A stretch of DNA of 64,000 bases from Phlyctochytrium arcticum (GCA_025602905.1 JAHLKI010000012.1:62001-126000), one strand, 5' to 3'. Positions 10,628 through 22,737 are shown, numbered from the stretch's first letter. Notes: a model not told the origin generated them from the sequence alone. A program made the numbers and translations.

Positions 10628-12908
10628 ATGATCGCTGGACCGTCCACAGATTCTGCGACTGCAGAAACTGGTGCGGCAGCTAATGCGATTGCTTTCAATT
10701 CTCTTGACGAGCTTCTCGAGTATTCCAAGGCTAAAGCCAAAGCAAATGGAATTGCACTCACAAGAACTAGCAACAACGAGAAGTTCTATCTTCGTTGCTC
10801 TCGTTGGGGATCTGTCCGCGAGAAGTAGGAAACCACCGTAGACTCAGAGGATCAGAAGAAGCGCAACCGGGGAAGCCTGCGATGCGGGTGCAAATTCCAG
10901 CAGTATGTCGCGCAGGACAAGAGAGGGTTAAAGGGTCCCAAGAATAAGTGGTACAGTACCTGCACCAATCCTCCAATGAGCACAACCACGGGAATTCCGC
11001 AACCGTTGCATTTGCCGCATATCGGCAATTCAATGATGAGCACAAGGATTATCTGAGGCAGCATGCCAGAACAACGGTGAAAGAGCTTGTTCTGTCATTC
11101 CGCAGGACCTTTCCGAATCAACCAGTCATTGACAAGGATATCCGCAACTTTCGCACCCTGGAGCAAATGGAAGCAGCAAAGGGCAGATCTGCCATAGAGT
11201 GCTTGTTGGACGGGCTGAATCAACCTGAGTCCAAATATACGGTTAGCTACCAAACCAGCGATGATGGTGCTCTAACGCACTTATTTTTTGCGCATGAAAA
11301 GAGCATCGCTAAATTGCAACAATACCCGGACGTACTGATCTTAGATTGTACATACAAAACCAACAAGTGGCAGATGCCGCTTTTCAACATCCTTGGTGTG
11401 GACGGCACTGGAAAGTCTTTTACCGTAGGTTACGCGTTTTTGCGAGGCGAAACTGCGGAGGATTACACTTGGGCGTTGAACAATATAGCTGGTCTTTTGG
11501 CAGGCAGCCGCGGAATCAAAACTGCGTTTGTGGATTGTGCCCCTGCTTTGATGAATGCCTTGGAGTCGATCTTTCCAGGTATCTTTTCAGCTTAAACGAG
11601 GCTTATTTGTGCTGGGTTATTTACTTTCTTATCAGGAATTAGTGTCCTGCTTTGTATCTTTCATATTGTGGAGAACGTCGGCGCCCAGCTCGTGCGCAAA
11701 TACCCTGATGTTACGGACGAAAGCAAGCAAAGTATTATCACACTTTGGAACTCAGTCGTCTATGCTGCAACCCTTGAGGACTATGCGGCCGCTGTTCAAG
11801 CACTTTGGACGAACTTGATGACGATTTCCCAATGATACGCATGTATCTAGAGGATACATGGCTCGTCCATCATAAGCGGTTTGTGAAGTTTTGGACAAGT
11901 CAGGTTCTAACGCTGGGAATTAGGGCTACATCCCGAGTTGAAGGGTCGCATCGCTGCCTTAAAGACTGGCTTCACAATGGGGTCGGCGACTTTATGACCA
12001 TATTTGCCGCTATGGATACCTTTATTGACAAGCAGCTCACCGACATCCAGAACGCATTCGACGTCGAAAAAGACCGTTTGAGTACGAAGATGCGCGAAAT
12101 CTTGAATGAGACCCATCAGATTCGGGAACATGTCTCGCGCGTTACTTTCAATGACCACCTCTATGACAGTATTATCCAAGCTCGCACGGAGGGTCCTCTG
12201 CAACAGTGCAATCACCAGTACGCCGTCACAATGGGTTTACCTTGCGCCGACCAAATTCGCTACGAGTACAACCTGACGATCCCACTGTCAGCCATCCATC
12301 CGGCTTGGCGATATTATCCTAGCGATACCAATATTGATCCATACTGTCCATTCGATGCGACAATGGATCCCTATGAGCGACTAGAAATTGAGCTGGCTGC
12401 TGTACGAAAGCGGTTTGATACCTTGCAAACGGCATCCCAACGGCAGCGTGCCCTGCAACAACTCACCCAGGTTGGAATCATCAGCGGATCCGTCTTGGTC
12501 CCGGTACGGAACAAGCGTGCCGACACTATGGCCCAGCATCACGCTTCCAAACGCCAACGAACAGACACCTCAACCCGTGCGGATCCTACGTTGTCGGCGC
12601 ATGTAGCTAGAGAGCAGCAGGAGCGTGCCGCAACGGCCAAGGCAGCTACCAGGGCGAAGCCCAAATGTAGCGCGTGTGGATCTATAGACCACAATGCAAA
12701 GCGATGCGAAGTAGCTCGCGTGAGGGAGGCTGCGCGCATTAGGGCTGCCTGTGGTTTACCTGCTGTGACGCCTACTGGTAGTGGTGCTGCTGGTAATGTG
12801 GACGACTTTGTTGATGTTAACGGCATGAGTGACCTTAGCGCTGGTGGTCTAGACGATTCAATTAACGAGGATGTGAGTATACTCATGGACCTGGCGATGA
12901 GCGAGTAG
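10628..12908 (+). pseudogene. MULE transposase, FAR1/WRKY-GCM1-type zinc finger plus DDE domain, broken
   Basis: The frame begins at an ATG at 10628. The N-terminal zinc-binding region has LRCSRWG, RCGCKFQ and NEHNHG, as in FAR1/MULE DNA-binding domains. The DDE catalytic core shows LDCTYKTN (first Asp), AFVDCAPAL (second Asp), the CIFHI C-x-x-H motif, and SRVEGSHRCLK (Glu). A SWIM-like CNHQYAVTMGLPC and a zinc knuckle CSACGSIDHNAKRC follow. An intron (about 11580-11634, GTATCT...ATCAG) keeps the core in frame. Three lesions break it: a TAG at 10826, a single-base frameshift near 10948 just before the HNH motif, and a second frameshift near 11810 at LWT/ELDDDF. The three open pieces align end to end as one transposase, so this is one damaged gene rather than several. 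Confidence 0.88.
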
Positions 12909-13030
12909 CTAGTATCATTGTAGTGTTCGTAGTTCTGTAGTGTTCTTATTTTCGTTTCGTAGGATGTTTCTTTTATATATATATCTGTGTGTGCCGGTTC
13001 GCGCGTTGCGATTATTTCCACGCGAGTCTG

Positions 13031-13109
13031 ACGCAGAGACAGTCGATATTTCAGGTGGCTGTGCGACTGTACGATTTCTAGCCCGACTGTACGATTCCTA
13101 GTCACGGCC
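13031..13109. repeat. Right terminal inverted repeat of MULE
   Basis: Reverse complement of the left terminal repeat, differing at two positions (8 and 33 from the outer end). The same internal direct repeats are present. Confidence 0.92.
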
Positions 13110-13118
13110 GCAGAAACT
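13110..13118. repeat. Right target-site duplication (9 bp) of MULE
   Basis: Exact copy of the left-flank GCAGAAACT directly outside the right inverted repeat. Confidence 0.9.
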
Positions 13119-13467
13119 CCGCGGCTTACACAAGCATTTTGTCCCAGAATGGCCTAATGGAGTGGGTCTCGATTGTTGGCTCGCGGCCCGAACGCGAGGG
13201 TCGGCAACAAAACGCTCACCTAAACCCTGCCGCCCGCCCCCCATTGCAACCATTTGCTCCTATTTCCGCCTGGAAACCCGCACTAGAAAACTCTCCGGAA
13301 AGACTCTCTCGAACCGCTTCCTTGCCCCAGAACCAACTTCCACAACCGACAACAAGAAACTCTTGCCGGCCCGCATCCCACCCAAGTGTTTTTTTTTCTT
13401 CCTGCCTTCTGACAACACCCCCCCTGCACACCCAACCTCCAAACTTATCGTCTACCGATCTCTTACC

Positions 13468-14034
13468 ATGCCTAAAGCTCCTCGCAAGGCCAAGGCGTCG
13501 CCCCAGCGCAAGACGGTTGCGCAAAGCAAGGCGTCTGCTCACTCTGTCGTCGGCTCCAACAGCGAGGCCCTCCGAGCATTCCGCTCCACCCATGCCTCAA
13601 CCTCCCTCGCCAGTGACACTTACTACCACCATCTGCGTCGGGCCAAGGCTCACGTTGCATCTGCAGTGGCCTCTACTTCACCCAACACCTCTCCCCGAAC
13701 CTCCAAGCGTAAGCCAGCATTCCCTTGCCGGGCACTGTCTCGCAATTCTGCCGATACGGAGCCAGGTCTAGTGCTCAACATCGACTGGGCCGGTGTGGTC
13801 CAAGTTCGCCCCATAGGCCCGCTGCTTGTAGCGGCATACGGTCGGCGCAAGTCTGGGTCTGACTCGGGACGAAGTTCGGTCAGCTCGCCACGGTCGGCAT
13901 TGGTCTCGCCGGTTGTGAGGAAAAAGGACCCCAAGGCCGGACTTCCAAAGACAGTAGCCCCTCGAGACTCGACACTTGGGGGCTCAAGTGAATCTGAAAG
14001 CAGCAATGGCAGCCGCCTCTCCCGACGTTTCTGA
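13468..14034 (+). CDS. Small basic Ser/Arg-rich protein, unknown function
   Basis: An intronless frame of 188 residues starts MPKAPRKAKASPQRKTVAQS. The frame is open further upstream but without ATG, and the ATG at 13468 sits in a good context (ACCATGCC) after a long pyrimidine-rich leader typical of fungal 5' UTRs. The protein is Ser/Ala/Arg/Lys-rich with a strongly basic N-terminus, a hydrophobic-core stretch near residues 92-115 (GLVLNIDWAGVVQVRPIGPL), and a Ser-rich tail ending SRLSRRF. No domain is recognised. A nuclear or nucleic-acid-associated role is possible from composition only. The MULE insertion lies about 350 bp upstream. Confidence 0.6.
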   Translation: MPKAPRKAKASPQRKTVAQSKASAHSVVGSNSEALRAFRSTHASTSLASDTYYHHLRRAKAHVASAVASTSPNTSPRTSKRKPAFPCRALSRNSADTEPGLVLNIDWAGVVQVRPIGPLLVAAYGRRKSGSDSGRSSVSSPRSALVSPVVRKKDPKAGLPKTVAPRDSTLGGSSESESSNGSRLSRRF

Positions 14035-14825
14035 ACGTCCCAGCATTGCCTTCACCTAGGACCTATTGCACGCGCAATTCGTCGACATTGTCTTCGCCCT
14101 TCCCCTCCCCAAAGGGCCCCCAACATGTAGACTCGTTCTGCAAAGTCGATCCCTATATCCAAAGACCCAACTGAACTGTTTTTTCTTGTTTTTCTTTGTA
14201 CATTCTTTTCGCACTTTTCACTCTCACTCTCCTCCCCCACCCCTCCCCACTAAACCGTTGCACGTTCCTTGTTTAAAAACATCTGCATTATATCTTTTCA
14301 ACCCCCATAACGCTGTAGTCCGCCAATAGGACAGCCATAATAAGAAAATCTCTGCTCTGAGCTCTCTTTTCTTCCATTGAGGACCTTCTGTTTTTGTGCG
14401 AGCGCCCATCACGTCAAACTTCAGCTCTGGGCCTTGTGTGACCATCATTTGCCCTTACCAGCGTATAGTGCGTCCACAGCCACTTGCTACGTTCAGACGA
14501 CCAAAATTTGTATTTTTCGCCCTGCAGCGCAAACATCTCCAGATTGCCAGCAAAACCAACTTGAACAAGGTAAGATCCACTCAAGGGGCGAACTGGTATC
14601 AGTTGGGACTCAAAATCTCTTGTAGTCCACGAAGATCCGGTGAACGATCACACTCCGGAGACACAGACGATTGCCATGTCGCGTTGAACATTGAGGAAGC
14701 AGCAGTTGGCGTTACATATTGTGACTATCGCATAAGTAAAGCAAAGTTCCGACACAATCAGCGCAATCAGAGTATCAGTCTGACGGAGCGCTTTGTGAAA
14801 GAAGTCTGTCGGGTATAGCATAGAA
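14035..14825. other. Intergenic: 3' flank of basic gene and FANCM leader
   Basis: About 790 bp of pyrimidine-rich DNA without a convincing gene. A GTAAGA donor-like site near 14571 and an AG about 150 bp before the FANCM ATG could mark a leader intron, but this cannot be decided from sequence alone. Confidence 0.35.
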
Positions 14826-17800
14826 ATGCCAAGTGACGATGATTTCTTCGACGATATCATTGATGACGATCTCTTGCGCGTAGCTGCATCCGTCGAAAGC
14901 CAGCATCAACTACAAAGTAATGTAAATGCGTTTGATGCCTTTTCGGCACAAGCAGCGGCATGGCCACAGCAGCCAAAATCGGCAACCAGTGCAGGGGCGA
15001 GTACTAAACGGAAACGCCGCACGACGAATGATGCGGGAAATCAGCGGCAAAGCACATTGACGGGATTTGTTTTAAACAAGAATGGAGCAAGCTCGAGTTC
15101 CCCAAAGCCCCCACTGCAGCTCACTGGCGGACCAAATGGTGACGGTTCCCGACCGTTTGTACCTGCAGTTCCACCACCGGGATTTGTTCCCAAGCCCCTC
15201 AGTCATCGCATCGATTTGGAGGCTGCCAAGTCATGGATATACCCCACCAACGTATCAGTCAGAGACTACCAATACAACATTGTCGGCCAATGTCTGCACG
15301 TCAATACGCTGGTAGCACTCCCTACCGGATTGGGAAAGACATTTATTGCCGCTGTTGTGATGTTCAACTTTTTCCGGTGGTTCCCTGATGGCAAGATTAT
15401 CTTCATGGCTCCGACGAAGCCCTTGGTGGCGCAACAGATCGAGGCTTGTTTCAAAATTACGGCCATACCCCAGGTAAGCGCGAGTGACTACTTCAACGAA
15501 TGATCGTCCGCTTACTATAATTGGTTAGGATGCCACAATTGAACTCACAGGGTCCACATCTCCGGAGCTGCGAAGAGCAAGTTGGGCCAACAAGCGGGTT
15601 TTCTTTTTGACACCTCAAGTCATGCAGAATGATCTCCGCAGCGGCATCTGTCCTGGGGATCAGGTGGTCTTGCTCGTGGTGGATGAAGCCCATCGAGCAA
15701 CGGGAAATCACGCGTACTGTGAAGTCGTTCGTGCCCTCAAAAAGGCCACGCAACAGTTTCGTATACTTGCTCTGACTGCTACGCCTGGATCAGACACCAA
15801 AACAGTCCAGCAAGTTGTTGAGAACATGCTCATTTCGAGAATTGAAATCCGGACAGAGGACTCGCCAGATATCAAGCCGTACATTTTCCAACGATCCGTA
15901 GAAACAGTAACTGTTCCGCTATCTGACGCCATTATCTCCATCAAGCAAGTTTTGCAACGCGTCTGTGAGATATACATCAATCGGTTATGCAAGGGCAAGG
16001 CTTTCTACCGGCACGATCCATCAAATGTCACCAGATACGAGCTTTTGTTGGCAAGAGATAGGTGGAGGCAAGAGATGCGGGCGCAACAAGGTCGTGGAGG
16101 AGGTGGCGGCATGACCCCGGGGCGTGCTGCAGCATTGGAAGGGGATTTTGGAGTGGCGATGTCTGTAAGTACCGTGAAGGCATCTGCAATCTATTCGCAA
16201 TTGACATCCTTGTTCTATCCTCTCAGCTTGCGGCGGGGATGCAACTTCTCACTGTACACGGAATCCGCACCTGTTACAGCCACTTGACTACGTATGTAGA
16301 CGAGTCCAAAAAGGCCGGAACCAAGGTCTCTCGCTCCCGGGGCGAGCTGCTCAAGATCAATGAATTTCAAGAGGTTCTTGACCGAATTGGTCATATGACC
16401 GACCTCCCAACCTATTCAAGTCATCCCAAAATTGAGCGCCTTATCGGACTAGTCGTCCAACATTTTGTTGAACACGACGAAGGACGTGAGCAGAAAATCA
16501 AGGAAGGAGTTCCCGCAGCTGAACTGCCACATACCCGGGTCATGATCTTTTCCCAATACCGTGAGAGTGTCGATGAGATTGTCAGTGTGCTGCAGCAGCA
16601 TAAGCCGATGGTTCGGGTCATGTCCTTTGTCGGCCAGTCATCAGGCGGACGCACAAACAAAAAAGGATTTTCCCAAAAGGAGCAGTTACGTGTCATTTCA
16701 GAATTTCAAAACGGAAACTACAACGTTCTTGTCGCGACCAGTATTGGCGAGGAGGGGCTGGACATTGGCGAAGTCGATCTTATTATTTGTTACGATGTTC
16801 AAAATTCACCCATCCGGATGTTGCAGAGAATGGGACGAACAGGTCGGAAACGGCAGGGTAAAATTGTCTTGCTCTTGACGGAGGGCAAAGAGGAGGATGC
16901 TCACCGAAGATCACAAGCACAATACAAGACAGTGCAAAAAGCTATCATGGACCAGCAAGGAAAGAAACTTCAGATGTATCCCGAATGGGAAGCACGGGTA
17001 TTACCCATTGATGTAATCCCAGTTTGTGTGAAAGAGGAGATTAAAATCCCCGAATATCACAATCAGCACTCTAAACGAAAGCGAAACTCCAGTCTTGGTG
17101 CGGGAGAAACCAGCAAGACTGGCAAGGCTGCCACTGGTCCCTCCACAGAGACTTCAGGGCCTTTTCTCAGTGCAGCCGAGGAAGCAGAGTACAACGACTT
17201 ATACCGGCCAGATCTCCTTGTCCAAGGACTTCCCAAACCAGATATTTCCCGATATCCGTACATACAACTACAAGAACTTCCCCGCCTGACCGCCCTCGAG
17301 CGGTCCAGCAGGACAAGGAATCTCGTGGCCAGCGTCCGCCTAATTGACGAACTTGGGTTGGCGGAAGAAGCTGCATTGGAAGATAGTTACGCCGAAGAAC
17401 AATCCAATAATCTAGTGGATGATGACATCTTGGAGGTTGATCCATGCAGCATTAGGTGGAGACCCGAGCAAATCCTTCGCGCAATTGGCTCTGCCCTACC
17501 GTTATCAGCTGCATCTTCTATGGTTGTTGAGGAATTAAAAGACACTGTCGTCATTCCGAAAAGACGACGGGAGTATCGACCGCTTCTGGGACTCGGTTCG
17601 CAAAATGATGCGATGGATACAATGGATAGAGTGGATGCAATGGAGTGTGAAGATGATTCTGATGAGATTGAATCTATGACTATGCAAGAAGCCTTAAAGG
17701 CCGGCCCTGTCAAAACAAAATCCTCGCTGCTACCACCAGCATCTCGCTCAATGTTTGGCGATACCACTCCTCTCTTGAAGTCAAAGTCGGGACACATTCT

Positions 17801-19901
17801 GCCTAGTGTACGGCAAGGCTTAATCAATAGCCGCCATGGTCGACTCCCAGCTGAGGGACTATCATCACTTCCCAGAACTCCCAAATTGTCCGTTTTACGC
17901 CTTTCACAAGATTTACAAGAAGAGCGATCCCCCCGCAAATCCAAAATTGGGCGAATCAAGAATTCGCAGAAATCGAAATCCAAAAGTGATGATTCGTCCG
18001 ATGCGGCCGATGGTGATGTGGAGGAAGGCAATGTTCCGGGCGAGGATATGGATGACAATGACGACGATGAGGACGATATCATAGTTTTACCGCGCCATAT
18101 ACCCGCCAATGATGTCGATGCAGACCTCCCACAATTGCCGGATAATAATGGCGATGAAAGCGAGGGTGCTCTCTCAGAGATGCTTTACGAAGAAAGTGAT
18201 CCATTTATCGTGTATGATCCAACTCAGCCTTATGGAACTCGTTTTGAAGGCGACATGTCCCAACCTGATGACCCGGACCCATTGATGTTTGATGAAAATG
18301 AATTGGCAAGCGACATGGAACCTCCTCCATCTCCATCACCCAAGCGGCGCTCGCAGATACTTGTTGTTGACCGAGCGACAACTGCTGGCGCCCCGGCAGA
18401 TGAGAGACTTTCTCAAAGTTTTGCTTCCCTCTCTTTTGGAAGTGGTGACGCGGACGACTACATGGTCGGCTCCTTTCTGGAACGTCTGGAACGGATCGAG
18501 CAGGATGCAGCAATGGAACTTGCGGATGAAGATCCTGACGTGTTTCAAGTGTCATCGAGTCTCGGCTCAACGCTTGCCAAATTTTCATTCGAATCGGAAA
18601 GTGAGCTGCTTCCCAAGGCGCAAGAATCGACAACTTCTTCTCCCGGAAGCAGCAGAAAGCGGAAATTGGGCGGCCGTAGCATGACCGTGGACAATGGAAA
18701 CGGTAACACGCAGGTATCACAGACCCCGCCTGCTGGCAATCGCAAAAGGGCTCGATTTTTCGTGATTGATGACTCTCCTCTCTCGCAGCGGAGTGTCATG
18801 AAAACTACTAGCAATACCAGGGGCAGGGATGCAGATGCCAGATTTCTTGTCCCAGAGGTTCCACGCCATGATGATCCAAGTGCTCTATCTCAAATGCCAT
18901 TGTCTCCCACTTCACCCAGTGGACGTTTGCTAAAACGTCTCCGCCGCGTTAAACCCGTCGCCAAGCATGTTCCCGCTACAAACACCCTCAAAATTCTGGA
19001 GGCGGCGAATGGGCATAGCCCAAAGGGAGCTCGGGAGCGGCGGCTAAAAGTTTCCGATTTGCGAGAACGACTGTCTGTTCGTGCTGCGCCCAGACCACCG
19101 CCAAAAGCTCGTTCCAAGGACGGGCCCGAAGGTTTCATCCCAGAGAAGGTGACGCTCGACAGTCGAAAAAAGTCACCGCGCAGCAAGAAACCCAAAACGC
19201 TCCCTGCGCATCTGAATCCATTTGTTGAACATGAAGCTGATGTCGCCGAGGGCTCATCTGCCGGTTCTGGCGCCGAAAATGGTGCTTCGGCCGATGAGTG
19301 CTCTGGTGGTGAAAATTGGGACAATGATTTGGACGGATTCGTCGTGAATGGTACCCAGTCGCAATTCGATACACCTACTTCGGGCTTGAAGCCATTCATT
19401 TCGCCTGCGCAACGGCTGGCCTTTTACCAACGCTCACTACTCAGCCCGGATCAAGGTGGCATGGGGCGGAATGTTGCAGATGGGTTTGCGTGGGGTCGTG
19501 GTCGAGGCGGCGGCGGCGGCGGTCGCCGTGGCATGTCGTTTGCCACGCAGCGTGAAATCATGGAAGAGATTGAGAGAAACGCATCCCTGGATGGCGAAGA
19601 TGATACTTTGAGCGGCTTCATTGTTGATGACGATGAGGTAGAGGACGAGGATTCGCTAAAATCAAGCTGCCTATCGCCGATCGGAAAAGGTAGTCAGGAT
19701 GATATTGCAGCGGATGCCGACGTGGATGAGCCTGAAGAGATTATGGTCGAAAAACGCGTTCGATCGTCCCCTGTTACGATGCAAGTCATGGATACATCTA
19801 TACCCTCCGTTCAAGTCGAAATGTATCGTGCGGACAAGGATGCTGCTGCGATACAAGAGTCTATGCAAATTGACTGGGATGATGATGATTGGGATGATTG
19901 A
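14826..19901 (+). CDS. MPH1: FANCM/Mph1 family DNA helicase-translocase
   Basis: Three exons, 14826-15473, 15529-16164 and 16227-19901, give about 1,652 residues. The superfamily 2 motifs appear in order: LPTGLGKTF (Walker A), [20 protein letters not shown] (DEAH), [36 protein letters not shown] and [14 protein letters not shown]. The GEEGLDIG and [10 protein letters not shown] pieces are diagnostic of FANCM/Mph1/Hef. These enzymes remodel stalled replication forks and D-loops and hold crossovers in check. Introns fall between IPQ and DATIEL and between VAMS and LAAGMQ. Roughly 1,050 residues follow the helicase core, mostly acidic, Ser-rich and disordered, with a [13 protein letters not shown] run and two related motifs, [10 protein letters not shown] and [10 protein letters not shown]. 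It is longer than yeast Mph1 (about 990 residues) and nearer to animal FANCM in size. It is convergent with ThiE. Confidence 0.95.
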
Positions 19902-20220
19902 GTTATAGATTGATAGATGTCAGTCTAAGAGGGTTGTAAATATGTATATATACCAGGGCTATACTGGTTTGCTCGCTAGTCTGAGCGCTAGATAAACTGT
20001 AGTCTAAGTGCGAAAAGGTGATGCGCCATTGGCATGAATGCTGCGCGTGGAAGGCACACACGAGTCTTTTCCTTCGGCTAACTGCTGTTAACTCCATTGG
20101 GTATGTCCTGTGCGAAACCAAATCGTTTGCGCATGGCATGGGAGGTAGGCGCCTTATCAGGATTGAGATGTGCTCTTGCTCAACATTTTAGCAGCCTTCG
20201 TTTCCATACAGCGGAAATTG
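19902..20220. other. Convergent spacer FANCM / ThiE
   Basis: About 320 bp of shared 3' flank between two convergent genes. Nothing recognised. Confidence 0.4.
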
Positions 20221-20949
20221 CTAGTGAGTTGAGACGTTTCGCTGCTTAACTGCTGCAATCTTGGCGGCCAGCGCTGCAGCTTCAGCTCGCGGGTTGTCGT
20301 TTGCAATAATGGCGGATACGACCGCCACGCCCTGCAAACTGTAAACCCGGCCACCCGGCCCTCCACGCACGACAGCCCCTTCCAGGATCTCTTCTACATT
20401 GGAAAAGCCGATTCCGCCAATGGTGCACATGGGAAGATTGTGTTCTTGAACAGATTCCATCAGTGAGCGCACGCCATCTACCCCCAATGGTTTGAATCCT
20501 GCAGGATGTTGCTTGGTCCCCGTAGGAAAGATTGCCGCACTGCCCAAATAGTCTGCACCATTTGCAATGGCCGTTTTCGCCTGCTCCGCGGTCTCTACTG
20601 TTATACCTATAATCTTGTCCTGTCCCAGTAGTTTCCGCGCTGTGGCAAGTGGCATATCATCCTGCCCTATATGAACACCGTCAGCATCGACCGCCAGTGC
20701 AATATCAATGCGATCGTTGATGAGGAGGGGAACCCCGGCGGCTCTACAGACTTTCAACAGACGTTGAGCAAGGGCAAGAAAGCTCCGGGTTCCCAGCTTC
20801 TTTTCGCGCAACTGAACCAGAGTGACCCCTCCCGCAATAGCTTCAGCAACCGTATCCACCAGATCGCGACCTTCTGGCAGCAGCCCCGAGTCTGTGACTA
20901 GGTACAGCGACAAGTCTATTGTCTTGTTTTTCCCTGCGTCCTTGGTCAT
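20221..20949 (-). CDS. THI6: Thiamine-phosphate synthase (ThiE), monofunctional
   Basis: 242 residues from the ATG at 20949; the frame upstream has no other ATG. The TIM-barrel signature is clear: LYLVTDS, VQLREKKLGTR, LLINDRIDIALAVDADGVH, IGQDDMPL, IGITVETAEQAK, GADYLGSAAIFPTGTK and CTIGGIGFSNVEE. The enzyme joins HMP-pyrophosphate and HET-phosphate to make thiamine monophosphate. In many fungi (such as S. cerevisiae Thi6) this domain is fused to a C-terminal hydroxyethylthiazole kinase. Here the frame stops right after the ThiE domain, and only 320 bp separate it from FANCM, too little for a kinase domain. So this gene appears to be a stand-alone ThiE; the kinase would have to be elsewhere or absent. 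It is divergent from the BAR gene. Confidence 0.93.
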   Translation of the reverse strand: MTKDAGKNKTIDLSLYLVTDSGLLPEGRDLVDTVAEAIAGGVTLVQLREKKLGTRSFLALAQRLLKVCRAAGVPLLINDRIDIALAVDADGVHIGQDDMPLATARKLLGQDKIIGITVETAEQAKTAIANGADYLGSAAIFPTGTKQHPAGFKPLGVDGVRSLMESVQEHNLPMCTIGGIGFSNVEEILEGAVVRGGPGGRVYSLQGVAVVSAIIANDNPRAEAAALAAKIAAVKQRNVSTH

Positions 20950-21143
20950 CTTGCTTGAGGAAAACTCTGGATCTTGCCTTCCCAAATTTCAAAGTTCAAA
21001 CTGTGGTGTATGGTACATGACTGTGCCATGTCTCGAAAGCCGTCAGACCGAGAGACCGTCAGATGCGCAATAAACGTCACGGTGTCCACAGCCGATCAAT
21101 TCAATCAACAGACATCTCCCTTTACAAAAACAAGACTTTCGCC

Positions 21144-22429
21144 ATGAGCGCAGGAAACAACGCATCCGCACAGATCGCCAATGTATTTTCCAACTGGAGT
21201 GCAAAGCTGCAGCCCCTCGGTTCGCAAGTCGGCAAACAATTCAGTCAGTTCCAGCAGGTCAGTCCTCTCGGTAAAAGAGAATGTCTGTTGAGATGCTAAC
21301 AGGTGACTTCAGTATGCCAAAGAGCGCATGGGAACGGTCGGTGATATCACAGAACTCCCTGCTGAATATCGGGAACTGGAAGCGGTAAAGTCAGATGGTG
21401 GAGCGGAAAAAGAGTCAATTATTCTGACGTGTTTGCATGTTTCAAGAAAGTGGACAAGATTCGCCTGATGACCGAAAATCTCGGCAAGATTGCTCGCAAT
21501 TACACTCTCCCCCATTATGACTATGAGCCCGCTCTCAAGGATACTGTATTTGACTTTGCAACCAACGTCGGAGACCGAGCCACTTCACTCTTGGAGACTG
21601 GCGCAAAGGCCGCCGGTGTCAATGCTCCTATACAAACTACCCCCCGATCCAAGGGAGACGAGATCCCACCTAGTTTGAGTCACGCTTTTGCTCGCGTTGC
21701 TTTGCATTCCGCCGAGGAGCTCGGTACTCAGGAACCTATCGGTAGGTTCCCACAAAGAGTATTGTCTTCGCAAGTCTTATTTACGTTTTTCTTCTTTAGG
21801 TGCGGCCTTGAAAAAGTTTGCAACTGTCGAGGAACGAGTAGGAAATGCTCGTTTGAAGCTGGTATGTTCATAAAATTTGCGCCCGAATTTGTTTTTAATA
21901 CTAACTGTGTCATTTAGGACGCGGCTGCTCAACAAAAGTTTGTTCAACCTTGCGCAAAGTTGCTCTCAGCCCACATTGCTTACGCCATGGTCAGCCTTTA
22001 AAATATTTACAATCACATCATTTGCCTAACATCCAATGAACTTTTCATAGGCCGCTCGTAAAAATGTCCAATCTGTCCGTCTGGCATATGACGCTTGCCG
22101 TGCCCGCTTGAAGGCATCCAAGCCCGAACACGTCGAGCAAGTCCGCCAGGAAATGGAAGCGGCCGAGGAAGAATTTGTCGCGGCTGTCGATGAGGCTATG
22201 GGCAAAATGAATGCTGTTGTCGAAAACCCTGAACCCCTCAAGATGCTCGCGGACCTTGTTGCTGCCCAATTGGCTTATTTCAAGGTACCCTCCTCTCTTG
22301 TTTTTACACATCTCGCACGTATTGACATTATCCAAATAGGAATCATATGAAGCTCTTTCAGAGGTTAGCCCTGAACTTGACGAGCTCCAGGTTACAAACG
22401 AGTCTCTTTTGCGTCACCCTTCCTCTTAG
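21144..22429 (+). CDS. BAR-domain protein, Gvp36/Mug137 type
   Basis: Seven short exons, each bounded by GT-AG introns of about 55-75 bp, spell one BAR protein. It starts MSAGNNASAQIANVFSNWSA and continues YAKERMGTVGDITELPAEYR, VDKIRLMTENLGKIARNYTL, HAFARVALHSAEELG, GAALKKFATVEERVGNARL, DAAAQQKFVQPCAKLL, then AARKNVQSVRLAYDACRARL, ending LLRHPSS. The order and spacing of these amphipathic segments match fungal Gvp36-type endophilin/amphiphysin-like BAR proteins. These dimerise into curved coiled coils that bind and shape Golgi or endocytic membranes. No SH3 domain follows. The ATG at 21144 lies in context GCCATGAG. It shares a 194-bp divergent promoter with ThiE. Confidence 0.88.
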
Positions 22430-22737
22430 ATGTTGCTGTGTGTTTTCCCTCCTCCAACTATCTGTGTATATAACACCATGATACATTCCCATCACGTTAC
22501 CCTGCTTTGATTTGTATTACATTCTTTATCTCCTGAATGAGAGACAAACATCGAGCTTTTCTACCAATTCATTTTCTATCATACCTGCAGAGACCAGTGA
22601 AAATCTCACCGAGTACGTGATTCTAGTCATGTAGAAACTCTTGATATCATGTGCCGGATGTGATACGTTTCCCGCAATTAGCAGGATCTTCGCATTGTAC
22701 TTACAAAATTTGCGAAGAAATTAAATATGCACGAGGT
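22430..22737. other. Convergent spacer BAR gene / REV1
   Basis: About 308 bp of AT-rich shared 3' flank; no gene seen. Confidence 0.4.

Larger units (their letters stand above)
10359..13109 (+). mobile_element. Mutator-like DNA transposon (MULE), complete ends, 2,751 bp
   Basis: The element is bounded by 79-bp terminal inverted repeats (97% identical) and flanked by a perfect 9-bp duplication. It carries a single transposase gene in the plus orientation. It sits about 350 bp upstream of the small basic-protein gene at 13468, so it may separate that gene from older upstream regulatory DNA. The near-identical ends suggest a fairly recent insertion, yet the transposase has three lesions. Either the element was mobilised in trans by another copy, or the lesions are young or are assembly errors. 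Confidence 0.93.
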
